NCBI RefSeq assembly: GCF_012027615.1
Contig: NZ_SNUT01000002.1
Span: forward strand, 248,001-312,000
Length of the DNA stretch: 64,000 nt
Origin: Thermococcus sp. 21S7
GTDB lineage: Archaea; Methanobacteriota_B; Thermococci; Thermococcales; Thermococcaceae
Reading direction: 5' to 3'
Shown: in pieces, positions 41,799-50,904 of the stretch
Numbering within the stretch: position 1 is the first letter of the stretch
Layout of the letters: every line of letters starts with the position of its first letter
The notes under the pieces: generated by a model
The model's input: only the letters and a program-made list of their open reading frames with translations
Database searches by the model: none
What the model was told of the DNA's origin: nothing
Made by a program: the position numbers and the translations under genes

Positions 41799-42706
41799 AT
41801 GAGGCGATGGTGATCAGCCTTCTCCTCGGTTCACTCGCGGCGATGGTTCCAATAGCGCTCACGAGCATAGGTGCGGTGATAAGCGAGAGAGCCGGTGTCG
41901 TCAACATCGGCTACGAGGGAATACTGATGTTCTCGGCGTTCTTCGGGGCAATGTTCGCGGAGCTTGCCGGAAACGGCTGGGTTGGCATCCTCGGCGGAGC
42001 TTTTATAGGCCTGCTCTTCGGCGTCCTTCACGGCATCCTGACGGTGTACCTCAAGGGCGACCACGTTATTCCGGGCATAGGCCTCAACCTCCTCGGCTAC
42101 GGTGCGGTGGCCTTCGGAATCAGGGCCTACTGGGGAACCGCCGGTCAGCACCAGGTTCCGAGCAACGCCCAGATTAGCCCGCTGTGGATGGACGCCTTTG
42201 GAAACTCGCTCAGTCCAATGGTGCCCATAACGATAGCCGTCGCGATAATAGCCTGGTGGGTGCTGTTCAAGACCCCCTTCGGACTGAGGATAAGGGCCGT
42301 CGGTGAGAACCCTGAGGCGGCCGATGCGCTCGGAATCAACGTCGAGCTCTACCGCTTCACGGCGGTCTTGATAGCGAGCGCCTTGGCAGGAGTCGCTGGG
42401 GCCTACCTAAGCGTCGACTGGCTCGGAACCGTTACCAAGCAGATTGCCGCCGGAAGGGGCTTCATAGCACTGGCCAACATGGTCTTCAGCGGCTGGAACC
42501 CAATAATAGCCCTGGGAGGAGCGTTTCTCTTCGGATTCTTCGACAACTTCGCCATCTACATCCAGAACAACCCCTGGCTCGCGGGAACGATACCCTGGCA
42601 GTTCATAGCGACCCTTCCGTACGTCGTGACCCTGATAGTGGTCGCGGGCATCATCGGCAAGGCAAGGCCACCGAAGTGGGACGGAAGGCCCTACAAGAGG
42701 GAGTGA
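41795..42706 (+). CDS. Nucleoside-type ABC transporter permease 2 (YufQ-like)
   Basis: 303 residues, about eight to nine membrane segments. ERAGVVNIGYEGILMFSAFF near 29, GDHVIPGIGLNLLGYG near 88 and GENPEAADALGINVELYR near 169 match the partner permease of this family. Its ATG overlaps the previous stop (ATGA). With the permuted lipoprotein and the ATPase it forms a complete importer. The cargo is probably a purine nucleoside or a related compound, by family. Confidence 0.9.
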   Translation: MNEAMVISLLLGSLAAMVPIALTSIGAVISERAGVVNIGYEGILMFSAFFGAMFAELAGNGWVGILGGAFIGLLFGVLHGILTVYLKGDHVIPGIGLNLLGYGAVAFGIRAYWGTAGQHQVPSNAQISPLWMDAFGNSLSPMVPITIAVAIIAWWVLFKTPFGLRIRAVGENPEAADALGINVELYRFTAVLIASALAGVAGAYLSVDWLGTVTKQIAAGRGFIALANMVFSGWNPIIALGGAFLFGFFDNFAIYIQNNPWLAGTIPWQFIATLPYVVTLIVVAGIIGKARPPKWDGRPYKRE

Positions 42707-42715
42707 TTCCCTATT

Positions 42716-42746
42716 CTTTCTTTTTGGATTTCGCAAAAAAAGAAAG
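42716..42746. terminator. Two-way terminator between transporter operon and metal-binding gene
   Basis: CTTTCTTTTTGG and CAAAAAAAGAAAG face each other with a short centre, giving a T tract on each strand. It serves the plus-strand permease ending at 42706 and the minus-strand gene ending at 42750. Confidence 0.6.
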
Positions 42747-42749
42747 GCA

Positions 42750-43730
42750 TCACTTCTTGAGAACGACGCCCAACGCCGTTCCCAGAACGAGTCCAACCAT
42801 GAGGGAGACCGCAACGTACCGGCTCACGTCGGTCTTCGCCGCCGGCCCCTCCGCGGACGCATTCCCCCCAAGGGCCCGGATTACCGCGGCGCTGTTCTCG
42901 ATGAGGATTTTGGTGTACGGCTCGTCCTTCCAGAAGACCCTTATCTCCGCGGATGGCTTTCCGCTCTTGGCGGACAGCTCCTCCGCCGCGTCCTTGAGCT
43001 GGTCGGGGCTGTCCACGGCGTAGACCACTACATCCGCCTTGGTTGCGGTGGGGACGAGATCATCCACGCCTATGGCGGGCATCTCTTCCTCCGGCTTTAT
43101 CGAGGCGATTGCCTTGATTCCAAGCCATTCAATGGCGTACTGGTCGGGGGGCATCTGAATCACCGCGGTGCGGTTTTCATCAACGAGGGCGCGGTACGCC
43201 TCCATTATCGTCCTTACCCTCACCTCGAAATCCCGGTATTCCGCCCGGTACACCTCGGCGTTGACCGGGTCCGCGCCCTCAAGGGCTTTTTCGGCGGCCC
43301 GTGCGATCGCCAGCGCGTTTGTGGGGTCGAGCCAGACCCCGTGGGGGTTGTCCTTGCCGTTGTACCAGTGTTCCGGGAGGTACCTGAAGCCCTCGCGCTT
43401 GTAGTCTTCGAGAAAGAGCGTCTCGCCCGTTACCGTGCCTTCATCCTTAAGTTCGGATATTCTCTTCTCCACTGGGAGATGACCGCCGGTGGTTACTATC
43501 ACGTCGGCTTTCCCCAGGAGTTCAATCTGGCTTGCCGTGAGCTGATACTCGTGTGGGTCAGCGCCCGGCGGGATTAGGTAGACGACGTCCACCGAATCGC
43601 CGAATGCATCCTGGATTATTGCCGCCAGGGGGTTTATGCTGGTCACAACTAGGGGTTTCTCACTCGCCGCGCCCACAAAAGGTGCAACCATACCCGCGAT
43701 GAGCATTACGATTAACAGCAGCCTCTTCAT
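42750..43730 (-). CDS. Metal-binding ABC solute-binding protein with C-terminal anchor
   Basis: 326 residues. A signal peptide (LLLIVMLIAGMVAPFVGA, residues 4-21) is followed by a TroA/ZnuA-like domain: PPGADPHEYQLTASQIELL near 53-71, TTGGHLPVEKRI near 80, NPHGVWLDPTNA near 127 and a second lobe from about 180. Metal ligands are probably His58, His83 or His130, and a Glu/Asp in the second lobe. Unlike usual binding proteins it ends in a membrane segment (YVAVSLMVGLVLGTALGVVL) and a short basic tail. No metal permease or ATPase is adjacent. Confidence 0.85.
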   Translation of the reverse strand: MKRLLLIVMLIAGMVAPFVGAASEKPLVVTSINPLAAIIQDAFGDSVDVVYLIPPGADPHEYQLTASQIELLGKADVIVTTGGHLPVEKRISELKDEGTVTGETLFLEDYKREGFRYLPEHWYNGKDNPHGVWLDPTNALAIARAAEKALEGADPVNAEVYRAEYRDFEVRVRTIMEAYRALVDENRTAVIQMPPDQYAIEWLGIKAIASIKPEEEMPAIGVDDLVPTATKADVVVYAVDSPDQLKDAAEELSAKSGKPSAEIRVFWKDEPYTKILIENSAAVIRALGGNASAEGPAAKTDVSRYVAVSLMVGLVLGTALGVVLKK

Positions 43731-43821
43731 TTTCGGTCACCCTAATTCCTCTTGACGTTAGCCTTTTAAAGCTCTCCGCAAATTTTATAACCCATTCCAC
43801 TAACTACTACCTGGTGATGTT

Positions 43822-45600
43822 ATGAAGAGCCTCCTAACGTGGGTAACAATCCTCATCCTCCTGCTCGTCCCCCTGACCATCCCCGAAACGTCGGCGGTTA
43901 AGATTGACACCAACGTGAGCGTCGAAATAAATCCCAACGCAGAGCTTCTTGGAATCGTTTACTACCTCGCCTTCGGAAAGGATCCCTTCGTCGTCGACAG
44001 GGGGAGCTATCTGACGGAGGTCGAGGACCACTTCGGAAAGTTCAGGGACTCCAAGGCCGTGCTCCTCCTGAAATCCTACATTTCCCGGGGGAGGAGCGTG
44101 CCGGAGAAGGACTACCTGTTGATGGGCATTGAGTATTATCTGCTCCTCTGTTCGGATCCGCCAGAACTGGAGCCTATGACAACCCTGGGCTATCCTTGGT
44201 TCGAGAACGAATTCCTCCCGGCGCTGAGGGAGTTCGCTAGGGAGAGCGACTTTATGGGGTTCTACGATAGCCACATGGATTACTACCGCGAGGACCTGAG
44301 AATCTATGAGAACGCCCTCAAAATGCTCCCGCCCGACGAGTTCATGGCCAGAAACGCCGGGGTTCGCAACGTCACCTATGAGTTCCTTCATCCCTACCTC
44401 GTCGCGGTTCACGGTCACAGCTTCAGCCCGGCCATCAACGGCACTGAAATCTGGGGGGCCGGTGGAATGCTACCCCTCGTCAGGAGAACTCCTCAGAGAA
44501 CCCTCTGGAGCTGCAAAACCGCCAGGGACACGATGTTCGGACTTCCGCTGAACAGAGATTATCTCGTGAACGAAGGGCTTAACGAGCTCCTCTACCTGGC
44601 TTTCGTTTATCACGAGCTTGGTCACGACGTTACCGTTCCCGCCCTCAACTCTTACAGAAACCTTTCAAGCCTTCCCTACCTCACTGATGTCATAAGACGA
44701 GACATGCCCTACCTGGCCGTTTACGACATTCACTTCTGGGACGACTACGGGATGATATACGAGGGCTTTGCGGACGGCTGGGAGGATTTTGCTATGGGGC
44801 ACGTTGACCCGGAGTACGCGGAGGTTGAGATGTGGATGCAGCGGGGTTGGGGAGAGTTCTGGATCGACGAGATGGTGGAACTCTACGGGAAATACGCGAA
44901 TAAGTCCGTTCACTACGGCGTTGACATTCAGAGGTATATTCCCAACATGGCCAAAGAACTCAGGGAGAGAGTCCCAGAGGAGAACGCCTCGCTTCTCTAT
45001 CAGCAACGCGTTCCCGTGACTCCCCTGAGGGCTTTTGATAGAGGCGCGGTTACTGGAAAAGTCGTGGTGGTTTACGGAACGCAAAATCCTGACCCCAAGG
45101 GGGCGGAATACGATAGAGAAACCGCCGAACTTATAGCGGACAACCTTAGAACCTTCTACTCTCAGTGGAACGGAAGCGTGGAGATAGTTGTTAAAGCTGA
45201 TGTGAACGTGACGGAGGATGAGCTTGGAGAGAACCTTGTTCTTGTCGGAGGCCCCGCGGCGAACTCGGTTGTCGCTGAGATGCAGGAGCACTTCCCGCTG
45301 CGCTTTGTGAAGGAAGGGAACTACTGGGTGATTGAGCACAGCCCCAACTGGAGCGCTGATTCATTCATAATAACGGAGAACGAGAGCGATCCTGTGGTGA
45401 AAGGGCAGCTTAATCTGTCAGATTCCCCCACCGCGACGCTCCTGCTTGCGGTGAGGAACCCCAACAACCCCGAGAATTACATTGTCTGGATAGCCGGGGC
45501 GGACCGCTACGGCACCAGGCTCTTCAGAAACCCGACATACTACCTCTCAAGCTACGAGATATTTACAGGAAAAGGGATAGAGATGGGCTTTTATGTTTAG
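43822..45600 (+). CDS. Secreted DUF4932-type zinc protease-like protein
   Basis: 592 residues. A signal peptide (residues 1-26, VPLTIPETSA) is followed by a large alpha/beta domain. A zinc-peptidase motif is seen as VYHELGHDV near residue 256 (HExxH), with a downstream EGFADGWEDFA near 315 that supplies an acidic third ligand. The last 200 residues carry a GKVVVVYGTQNPDPKG segment and a VLVGGPAANSVVAEM segment like those of archaeal S-layer or surface proteins. The family DUF4932 fits by memory. The convergent next gene overlaps by four bases. Confidence 0.78.
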   Translation: MKSLLTWVTILILLLVPLTIPETSAVKIDTNVSVEINPNAELLGIVYYLAFGKDPFVVDRGSYLTEVEDHFGKFRDSKAVLLLKSYISRGRSVPEKDYLLMGIEYYLLLCSDPPELEPMTTLGYPWFENEFLPALREFARESDFMGFYDSHMDYYREDLRIYENALKMLPPDEFMARNAGVRNVTYEFLHPYLVAVHGHSFSPAINGTEIWGAGGMLPLVRRTPQRTLWSCKTARDTMFGLPLNRDYLVNEGLNELLYLAFVYHELGHDVTVPALNSYRNLSSLPYLTDVIRRDMPYLAVYDIHFWDDYGMIYEGFADGWEDFAMGHVDPEYAEVEMWMQRGWGEFWIDEMVELYGKYANKSVHYGVDIQRYIPNMAKELRERVPEENASLLYQQRVPVTPLRAFDRGAVTGKVVVVYGTQNPDPKGAEYDRETAELIADNLRTFYSQWNGSVEIVVKADVNVTEDELGENLVLVGGPAANSVVAEMQEHFPLRFVKEGNYWVIEHSPNWSADSFIITENESDPVVKGQLNLSDSPTATLLLAVRNPNNPENYIVWIAGADRYGTRLFRNPTYYLSSYEIFTGKGIEMGFYV

Positions 45601-45914
45601 CCGTTGGCCTCTTCTTGAGGGGCCTTCTTCCCTTTTCCGTTCCCGTTGCTCTTGATGTGGGGCTTGCCGATGGCTATCGTGAACCCCTTGAAGCTGTCAT
45701 CCTTTCTGTTGAACTCTATCGCCAGCGGGAGGCCGTTGTCCTCGTTGAAGACTATGCGCACTATCCTCGCCCGCGAGTGGTCGTTCAGGTAGTCCTCCTT
45801 CAGGTCGTCGTAGTCTTCGAGAACCCTGTCTATGCTGTCGCTGTGCATATCGTAGATTTCCCTGGCGTAAACGCTGTGGCTCTTGATCTCCTCGACCTTC
45901 TTCTCCTTATTCAA
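45597..45914 (-). CDS. Acidic/basic small protein, unknown
   Basis: 105 residues, soluble. Helical N-terminal half with many Asp and Tyr (YDMHSDSIDRVLEDYDDLKEDY) and a beta-rich second half (ARIVRIVFNEDNGLPLAIEF), ending in a Lys/Asn/Gly-rich tail. The likely start is TTG 45914. It is read towards the DUF4932 gene, overlapping its stop by four bases. Function unknown. Confidence 0.65.
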   Translation of the reverse strand: MNKEKKVEEIKSHSVYAREIYDMHSDSIDRVLEDYDDLKEDYLNDHSRARIVRIVFNEDNGLPLAIEFNRKDDSFKGFTIAIGKPHIKSNGNGKGKKAPQEEANG

Positions 45915-45935
45915 GCTATCACTTCCCGGACTTCA

Positions 45936-46583
45936 TCATGCCCTGCGCCAGGCACCCTCCCGGAATTTAAAAACTTTCCTCCGTTCGGCCATGCGGAGGG
46001 CTTCCTCAAGCCTGCCCTTCGGCACTTCCATGCCGTGGAGCTCCTTGAACAGCTCGATGATTTCATCCGTGGTTAAAGCATCCTTCTCCTCGAAGAGGTT
46101 GCCAACGAGGTTTATCATATCCTCGACGAAGTTCCACGGGAAGACTATCCAAATCCAGTCGATTTCCTCACCGTAGTAGTCTGGCTTGAAGCGTGAGCCC
46201 TTTATGGTGAGGAGCGTCGCAACCCGTACCTCTGCCGGTTTCTGCTCCTCTACGTAGTTCTTTGCGAGCGTTAGGCTCTCGCCGGTGTCGCTGATGTCGT
46301 CCACTATGAGAACCTTCTTGCCGCCTAGGTCGTAGTTGCTGCCGTACTTGAGCTTGGCCTTTCCGTCTGGGGTTGCCGTAACGCCCCAGTGCTCGACCTT
46401 GAGGCTGACGAGGTCTTTGACCCCCAGGTAGTCGCAGTAAAGCCTTGCCGCAATCCAGCCGCCCCTCGCGAGGCCGACTATAACGTCTGGCCTCCATCCG
46501 TCCTCCAGAACCTTCCAGGCGCCTTCCTTTGCCCACCTTTCTATATCGTCCCAAGAAGCGAGATAAGCCGGAAACTTCTTCAT
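45936..46583 (-). CDS. Purine-type phosphoribosyltransferase
   Basis: 215 residues. The PRPP-binding loop VLIVDDISDTGESLTLAK near 92 is intact. GLARGGWIAARLYCDYLGV near 37, RFKPDYYGEEIDWIWIVFPW near 131 and the C-terminal helical tail match archaeal hypoxanthine/xanthine/guanine phosphoribosyltransferases. It would salvage purine bases to nucleotides; the permuted transporter nearby would bring in purine nucleosides. The exact base is not decided by the sequence. TATA CTTAAATATAACC lies just upstream of the start. Confidence 0.85.
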   Translation of the reverse strand: MKKFPAYLASWDDIERWAKEGAWKVLEDGWRPDVIVGLARGGWIAARLYCDYLGVKDLVSLKVEHWGVTATPDGKAKLKYGSNYDLGGKKVLIVDDISDTGESLTLAKNYVEEQKPAEVRVATLLTIKGSRFKPDYYGEEIDWIWIVFPWNFVEDMINLVGNLFEEKDALTTDEIIELFKELHGMEVPKGRLEEALRMAERRKVFKFREGAWRRA

Positions 46584-46673
46584 CGCATTTCCCTTAACGG
46601 AGCAAGGGGAAGGTTATATTTAAGCGTTACGCTCTAGTATTTGACTGGAATGTGGCAAAAGAAGGTGGGAAAA

Positions 46674-48104
46674 TCAGAGCCTGGCCCGCTTCCAAACCGT
46701 TCCCTGCGGGGTGTCCTCAAGCTGGATGCCCATCTCCCTGAGCTCGGCCCTTATCTTGTCGGCTAGGGCAAAGTTGCGCTCCTTCCTGAGCTGGGCACGG
46801 ACGTCTATCAGCAGCTGGATGAGTGCCTCCTCCTCACCGGCCCTCTGTTCCCTGAAGTAGTCCTCAAAGATGCCGAAGACCTCGCTTACGATCCTGAAGA
46901 ACTCCATTGCCTTGCGGAGGATGCTTTCCTTCGGCTTCTCGACCTTTGTCAGATACTTGTTGACGGCGTTGCTGGCCTCGAAGAGGGCCTTCATGGCCTC
47001 AGCCGTGTTGAAGTCGTCGTCCATCGCCTCGTAGAACTTCTCCCTCGCGTTCCTTATCGCCTCGTAGGCCTCGAACTCTTCCTGACCCCACTTGAAGGAA
47101 ATCTCTGCCCTCTCCATGGCCACGCGGATGTTCTCAAGGGTGTTGTAGAGCCTCTCAAGGTTGTTCTTGGCGTGCTCCATGCCCTCCTCCGTGTAGTCGA
47201 GCGGCGAGCGGTAGTGCCTCTGGAGGACGAAGAGCCTTATGACCTCGGGGTCGTAGCGTTCGAGCATCTCCCTTATGGTCACGAAGTTGCCGAGGCTCTT
47301 GCTCATCTTCTCCCCGTTCACCATCAGGAAGCCGGTGTGGAGCCAGTAGCGAACCCACTCGTGCCCTGTGCAGGCTTCCGTCTGGGCTATCTCGTTCTCG
47401 TGGTGCGGGAAGATGAGGTCGTTGCCGCCGCCGTGGATGTCAAAGCTCTCACCGAGGTACTTGGTGCTCATCGTGGAGCACTCTATGTGCCAGCCGGGCC
47501 TTCCCTCGCCCCAGGGGCTTTCCCATTTCGGCTCTCCGGGCTTTGCCTTCTTCCAGAGGGCGAAATCCTCGGGATTTTTCTTGCCCTCGCCCGGCTCGAC
47601 GCGCGCGCCCTTCACGAGGTCCTCCAGCTTTATCTTGCTCAGCTTTCCGTAGTCCTTAAATCTCCTGACCTCAAAGTAAACACCGTCGCTTCCCTCGTAG
47701 GCGTAGCCCCTCTCCTGGAGCTTCCTCACGAAGTCTATGATGTCCTCGATGTGTTCGGTAACGCGCGGATAGATGTCTGCCGGCTTGACCTTGAGAGCTT
47801 TCATGTCCTCACGGAAGTAGCGGAGGAACCTCTCGGCCAGCTCCCTCGGATCTTCGCCGGTCTCGTTGGCGCGCCGGATTATCTTGTCATCTATGTCCGT
47901 GAAGTTCATCACCAGGAGAACGGTGTAACCGCGGTGCTCCAGGTATCTCCTGATAACGTCGAAGGCTATGTATGTCCTAGCGTGACCTAGGTGAGTGTAA
48001 TCGTAAACCGTCGGCCCACAGACGTACATCCTGACCTCGCCTTCCCTAAGGGGCCTGAACTCCTCCTTCTGCTTTGTCAGGGTGTTGTACACTCTTATGG
48101 CCAT
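46674..48104 (-). CDS. cysS: Cysteinyl-tRNA synthetase
   Basis: 476 residues, class I synthetase. Zn-binding Cys in YVCGPTVYDYTHLGHARTYI near 25, whose HLGH is the HIGH motif, PGWHIECSTMSTKYLG near 205 and HHENEIAQTEACTG near 235 hold the zinc site, and GEKMSKSLGNFVTI near 265 the KMSKS motif. C-terminal anticodon region ends AELREMGIQLEDTPQGTVWK. ATG 48104 (MAIRVYNTL) follows GGTGAGGAG, so the longer frame to 48131 is not used. Confidence 0.96.
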   Translation of the reverse strand: MAIRVYNTLTKQKEEFRPLREGEVRMYVCGPTVYDYTHLGHARTYIAFDVIRRYLEHRGYTVLLVMNFTDIDDKIIRRANETGEDPRELAERFLRYFREDMKALKVKPADIYPRVTEHIEDIIDFVRKLQERGYAYEGSDGVYFEVRRFKDYGKLSKIKLEDLVKGARVEPGEGKKNPEDFALWKKAKPGEPKWESPWGEGRPGWHIECSTMSTKYLGESFDIHGGGNDLIFPHHENEIAQTEACTGHEWVRYWLHTGFLMVNGEKMSKSLGNFVTIREMLERYDPEVIRLFVLQRHYRSPLDYTEEGMEHAKNNLERLYNTLENIRVAMERAEISFKWGQEEFEAYEAIRNAREKFYEAMDDDFNTAEAMKALFEASNAVNKYLTKVEKPKESILRKAMEFFRIVSEVFGIFEDYFREQRAGEEEALIQLLIDVRAQLRKERNFALADKIRAELREMGIQLEDTPQGTVWKRARL

Positions 48105-48278
48105 CTCCTCACCACCGGGGGAACTTTGCAAAGCCCTTTTATTAGGTTATCGCCTTCGCTCTGGGCAGATTTGGGCATGCTTTCGATTGTTTCGGAACCC
48201 TTTGCCGCGCCAGTACCTCGGCAAAAGCTTAAAAACCGACCCCGTCAATCGGGGTTAGAGCAGTGAAAGGAGGTTACG

Positions 48279-49307
48279 ATGATGAAGGTTCAGAAGGGAG
48301 ACGTCATAAGGCTTCACTACACCGGAAAGGTCGAGGAGACCGGTGAGATATTTGACACCACCTTTGAGGATGTCGCCAAGGCGGCCGGAATATACTCGGA
48401 GAAGGGAATCTACGGCCCGGTTCCGATAGCCGTTGGGGCGGGCCACGTTCTCGGAGGCCTCGACGAGCAGCTTGAAGGACTGGAAGTCGGTGAGAAGTAC
48501 GAGATAACCGTTCCGCCCGAGAAAGGCTTCGGAAAGCGCGACCCCAAGCTCATCAAGACCTTCACCCTCGGCCAGTTCAGGAGGCAGGGCATCTACCCGT
48601 TCCCGGGGATGCCCGTTGAGATAGAGACAGAGGGCGGAAGGAAGCTCAAAGGTAAGGTCATGACCGTCAGCGGCGGCCGTGTTAGGGTTGACTTTAACCA
48701 CCCCTACGCAGGCAAGCACCTCGTCTACGAGGTGGAGATAGTCGAGAAGATTGAAGACCCGATCGAGAAGGTGAAGGCCCTCATAGAGCTCCGCATGCCG
48801 CGGGTTAACACCGAAAAGGTCATCATCGAGGTCGGCGAAAAGGACGTCACCGTTGACTTTGGGGGACTCGTTAATGAGGTCGACAAGAACACCCTCGTTC
48901 TCGGCGAGATACTCCTTGAGAGCGACCTCAAGTTCATAGGCTACGAAGAGGTCAAGTTCAAACCGAGCGTTGAAGAGCTCCTCAGACCGCCGGAGGAGGT
49001 CGAAGAGGCCACCGAAACGGTGGAAGAGCAGGAGGGCGTTGAAACCCCCAAAGAGACCGCAGAAAAAGCTGAGGAGGCCAAGGAAGAAGCCGATACGGAG
49101 GAAAAGCCCGAAGAAGCCGCTGAGGAGAAGACCGAGGAGCCGAAGGAGACCGAGAAGGCTGACGAGGCAGAGAAGGAAAAGAAGCCCAAGAGAAAAACCA
49201 CCAGGAAGAGCACCAAGGGCAGAAAGACCCGGAGGACTACCACCAAGAAGACCACCAGCAAGAAGAAGGTCAAGGCCGCCGAGGAAGCCGGCGAAAAGAA
49301 GGAGTGA
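48279..49307 (+). CDS. FKBP peptidyl-prolyl isomerase with charged C-terminal tail
   Basis: 342 residues. Residues 1-150 are an FKBP domain with an inserted flap of SlyD type: VIRLHYTGKVEETGEIFDTT near 10, GAGHVLGGLDEQLEGLEVGE near 48. Residues 150-230 are a second ordered domain. Residues about 235-342 are low-complexity: first Glu-rich (EEATETVEEQEG), then Lys/Arg/Thr-rich (KRKTTRKSTKGRKTRR). The basic end could bind nucleic acid or ribosomes, which is inference. Start ATG 48279 or ATG 48282, both after AAAGGAGGT. TATA GCTTAAAAAC lies about 25 bases before a start near 48256. Confidence 0.88.
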   Translation: MMKVQKGDVIRLHYTGKVEETGEIFDTTFEDVAKAAGIYSEKGIYGPVPIAVGAGHVLGGLDEQLEGLEVGEKYEITVPPEKGFGKRDPKLIKTFTLGQFRRQGIYPFPGMPVEIETEGGRKLKGKVMTVSGGRVRVDFNHPYAGKHLVYEVEIVEKIEDPIEKVKALIELRMPRVNTEKVIIEVGEKDVTVDFGGLVNEVDKNTLVLGEILLESDLKFIGYEEVKFKPSVEELLRPPEEVEEATETVEEQEGVETPKETAEKAEEAKEEADTEEKPEEAAEEKTEEPKETEKADEAEKEKKPKRKTTRKSTKGRKTRRTTTKKTTSKKKVKAAEEAGEKKE

Positions 49308-49349
49308 GTTTTTAACCCCTCTTTTTGATACTTAATTTTGGTGTGGGCT

Positions 49350-50258
49350 ATGGTGAGTGAGGAGAGGCTGAGGATACTCCTTGAGGATCTAGGTTCCAGG
49401 TTTACCCGTGAGGATATTCCTCAAATAAGGAACGCCCTTCTGGCCCTTCGGGCCGTTGCGGATATACCGGTATCCAGGATAAACCCTTCGAACGGGTATC
49501 ATCCCGTAGTGGTGTTTAAGAAGCGCTTTGGGAGGATTCAAAAGGAAGTGCCTGTTTCTATCACTGAACTTAAGATACTCAACAGATACAACATGCCCGG
49601 GTGGCGGCGTGAGGTCAATTTTTGGCTTGACAACGATGTCGCAGTTATGGACACCATAAACGGCATTGAAACGCTCATGATAGGGGACCCCAGGGGACTC
49701 AACAGACTCGGGGACATTATACGGCGGCTGCTCCAATACATGAGGTTCAGGCCAAGAAAGCTCGTCCTGTTCTACAACACTATATACATGGACTTTGGGG
49801 CCAACAGGTACGTTGAACTGCTCATCAAGGGAAGCGATGTTGAGGTGAGACTTATAAACATGAAGGTTGGGGAGGCCGTTAACTACTTTGGAAAGGCAAT
49901 GGAGCACATTGACTCCGCCTTTGGGAACAAAAACCTGGAATTTTACAGGCTCCTGTTCGCCTATGCCACCGAGACGAGGAGCTCATTCGACTGGTTCTTC
50001 CACAGGTACGTGTACCCGGGACTGAACCCGGAGCAGAAGGAGTTCTTTGAGGAGATGCAGGACTACCGGAACTTCCTAACCCTGCTCTACAGCCACGTCA
50101 GCCGCCTTAACAAGGACAGGATAGGCAACGAGGTTGGAATCAGGGTGATAAGAAGGGCGAATCCCAAGAGACCCCTGGAAATCGGCATTGTCTTTACGAA
50201 CCGGGGTATTGAGATTCGCCGCTATGCAAACAACGTTCAGATCAGCTTCATGGTGTGA
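49350..50258 (+). CDS. Protein of unknown function
   Basis: 302 residues, soluble. It begins with a helical segment (ERLRILLEDLGSRFTREDIP), then alternating strands and helices. NTIYMDFGANRYVELLIKG near 145 and FYRLLFAYATETRSSFDWFF near 202 are the most patterned parts. No family recognised and no signal peptide. ATG 49350 is used because GGTG precedes it. It follows the FKBP gene by about 40 bases and may share its transcript. Confidence 0.7.
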   Translation: MVSEERLRILLEDLGSRFTREDIPQIRNALLALRAVADIPVSRINPSNGYHPVVVFKKRFGRIQKEVPVSITELKILNRYNMPGWRREVNFWLDNDVAVMDTINGIETLMIGDPRGLNRLGDIIRRLLQYMRFRPRKLVLFYNTIYMDFGANRYVELLIKGSDVEVRLINMKVGEAVNYFGKAMEHIDSAFGNKNLEFYRLLFAYATETRSSFDWFFHRYVYPGLNPEQKEFFEEMQDYRNFLTLLYSHVSRLNKDRIGNEVGIRVIRRANPKRPLEIGIVFTNRGIEIRRYANNVQISFMV

Positions 50259-50264
50259 GCCCCC

Positions 50265-50867
50265 ATGAGGCTCAGAAGAAACCCGTGGGTTCTCTACGTC
50301 GCACTGCTTCCCTTTATCCTCCTCGTCCGCTACAGCGGGGGTGGAATTTTCCGATGGGCGGGCTATAACTTTCTCTGCTACTTCGCCGTGCCCCTGCTCC
50401 TCGCGAGGTTCCTTGGTTTTAGACCTGAGGATATGGGGATGGGAATTGGAAAGAAGACGGGATACAAATGGGCCCTCATGCTCTTTCTGGCGGCCATACC
50501 GCTGAGCCTCTACGGCGTAACCGTGCCCTCGATGAAGGAGTACTACCCGATATTCGAGTACTCCGGCTGGGGCGACTTCTTCCTCAAGGAACTGGCCGTT
50601 GGGGTGATAATGTTCTCCCACGAGGCGTTCTACAGGGGAATCCTCCTCTTTCCGCTCGCCAGGAAGAACGAATGGCTAGGCATACTCGCCCAGGACATTC
50701 CCTACGCGCTCGCGCACATTGGCAAACCTGGCATAGAGGTTCCTTACTCTTTTGTGGCGGGGATAATCTTCGCCAAGCTCGACCTCAAGGGTGAGAGCTT
50801 CCTCCCCAGCTTCCTGCTCCACTGGTTCGGGTCGGTTCTCTTTGACCTGCTCTGCGTCCTCCTCTGA
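50265..50867 (+). CDS. CPBP-family membrane protease
   Basis: 200 residues, about six membrane segments. The CPBP (CAAX protease and bacteriocin-processing) motifs are HEAFYRGILLFPLARKNEW near 126-144, ALAHIGKPG near 154 and HWFGSVLFD near 185, giving Glu and His residues of a glutamic-type membrane protease. The usual EExxxR is HEAFYR here, so the first Glu is replaced by His. The substrate is unknown. It follows the previous gene by six bases. Confidence 0.82.
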   Translation: MRLRRNPWVLYVALLPFILLVRYSGGGIFRWAGYNFLCYFAVPLLLARFLGFRPEDMGMGIGKKTGYKWALMLFLAAIPLSLYGVTVPSMKEYYPIFEYSGWGDFFLKELAVGVIMFSHEAFYRGILLFPLARKNEWLGILAQDIPYALAHIGKPGIEVPYSFVAGIIFAKLDLKGESFLPSFLLHWFGSVLFDLLCVLL

Positions 50868-50904
50868 GCGAAAGTTCTATTTAGTAGGAGGTCGAGACAC
50901 TCCT

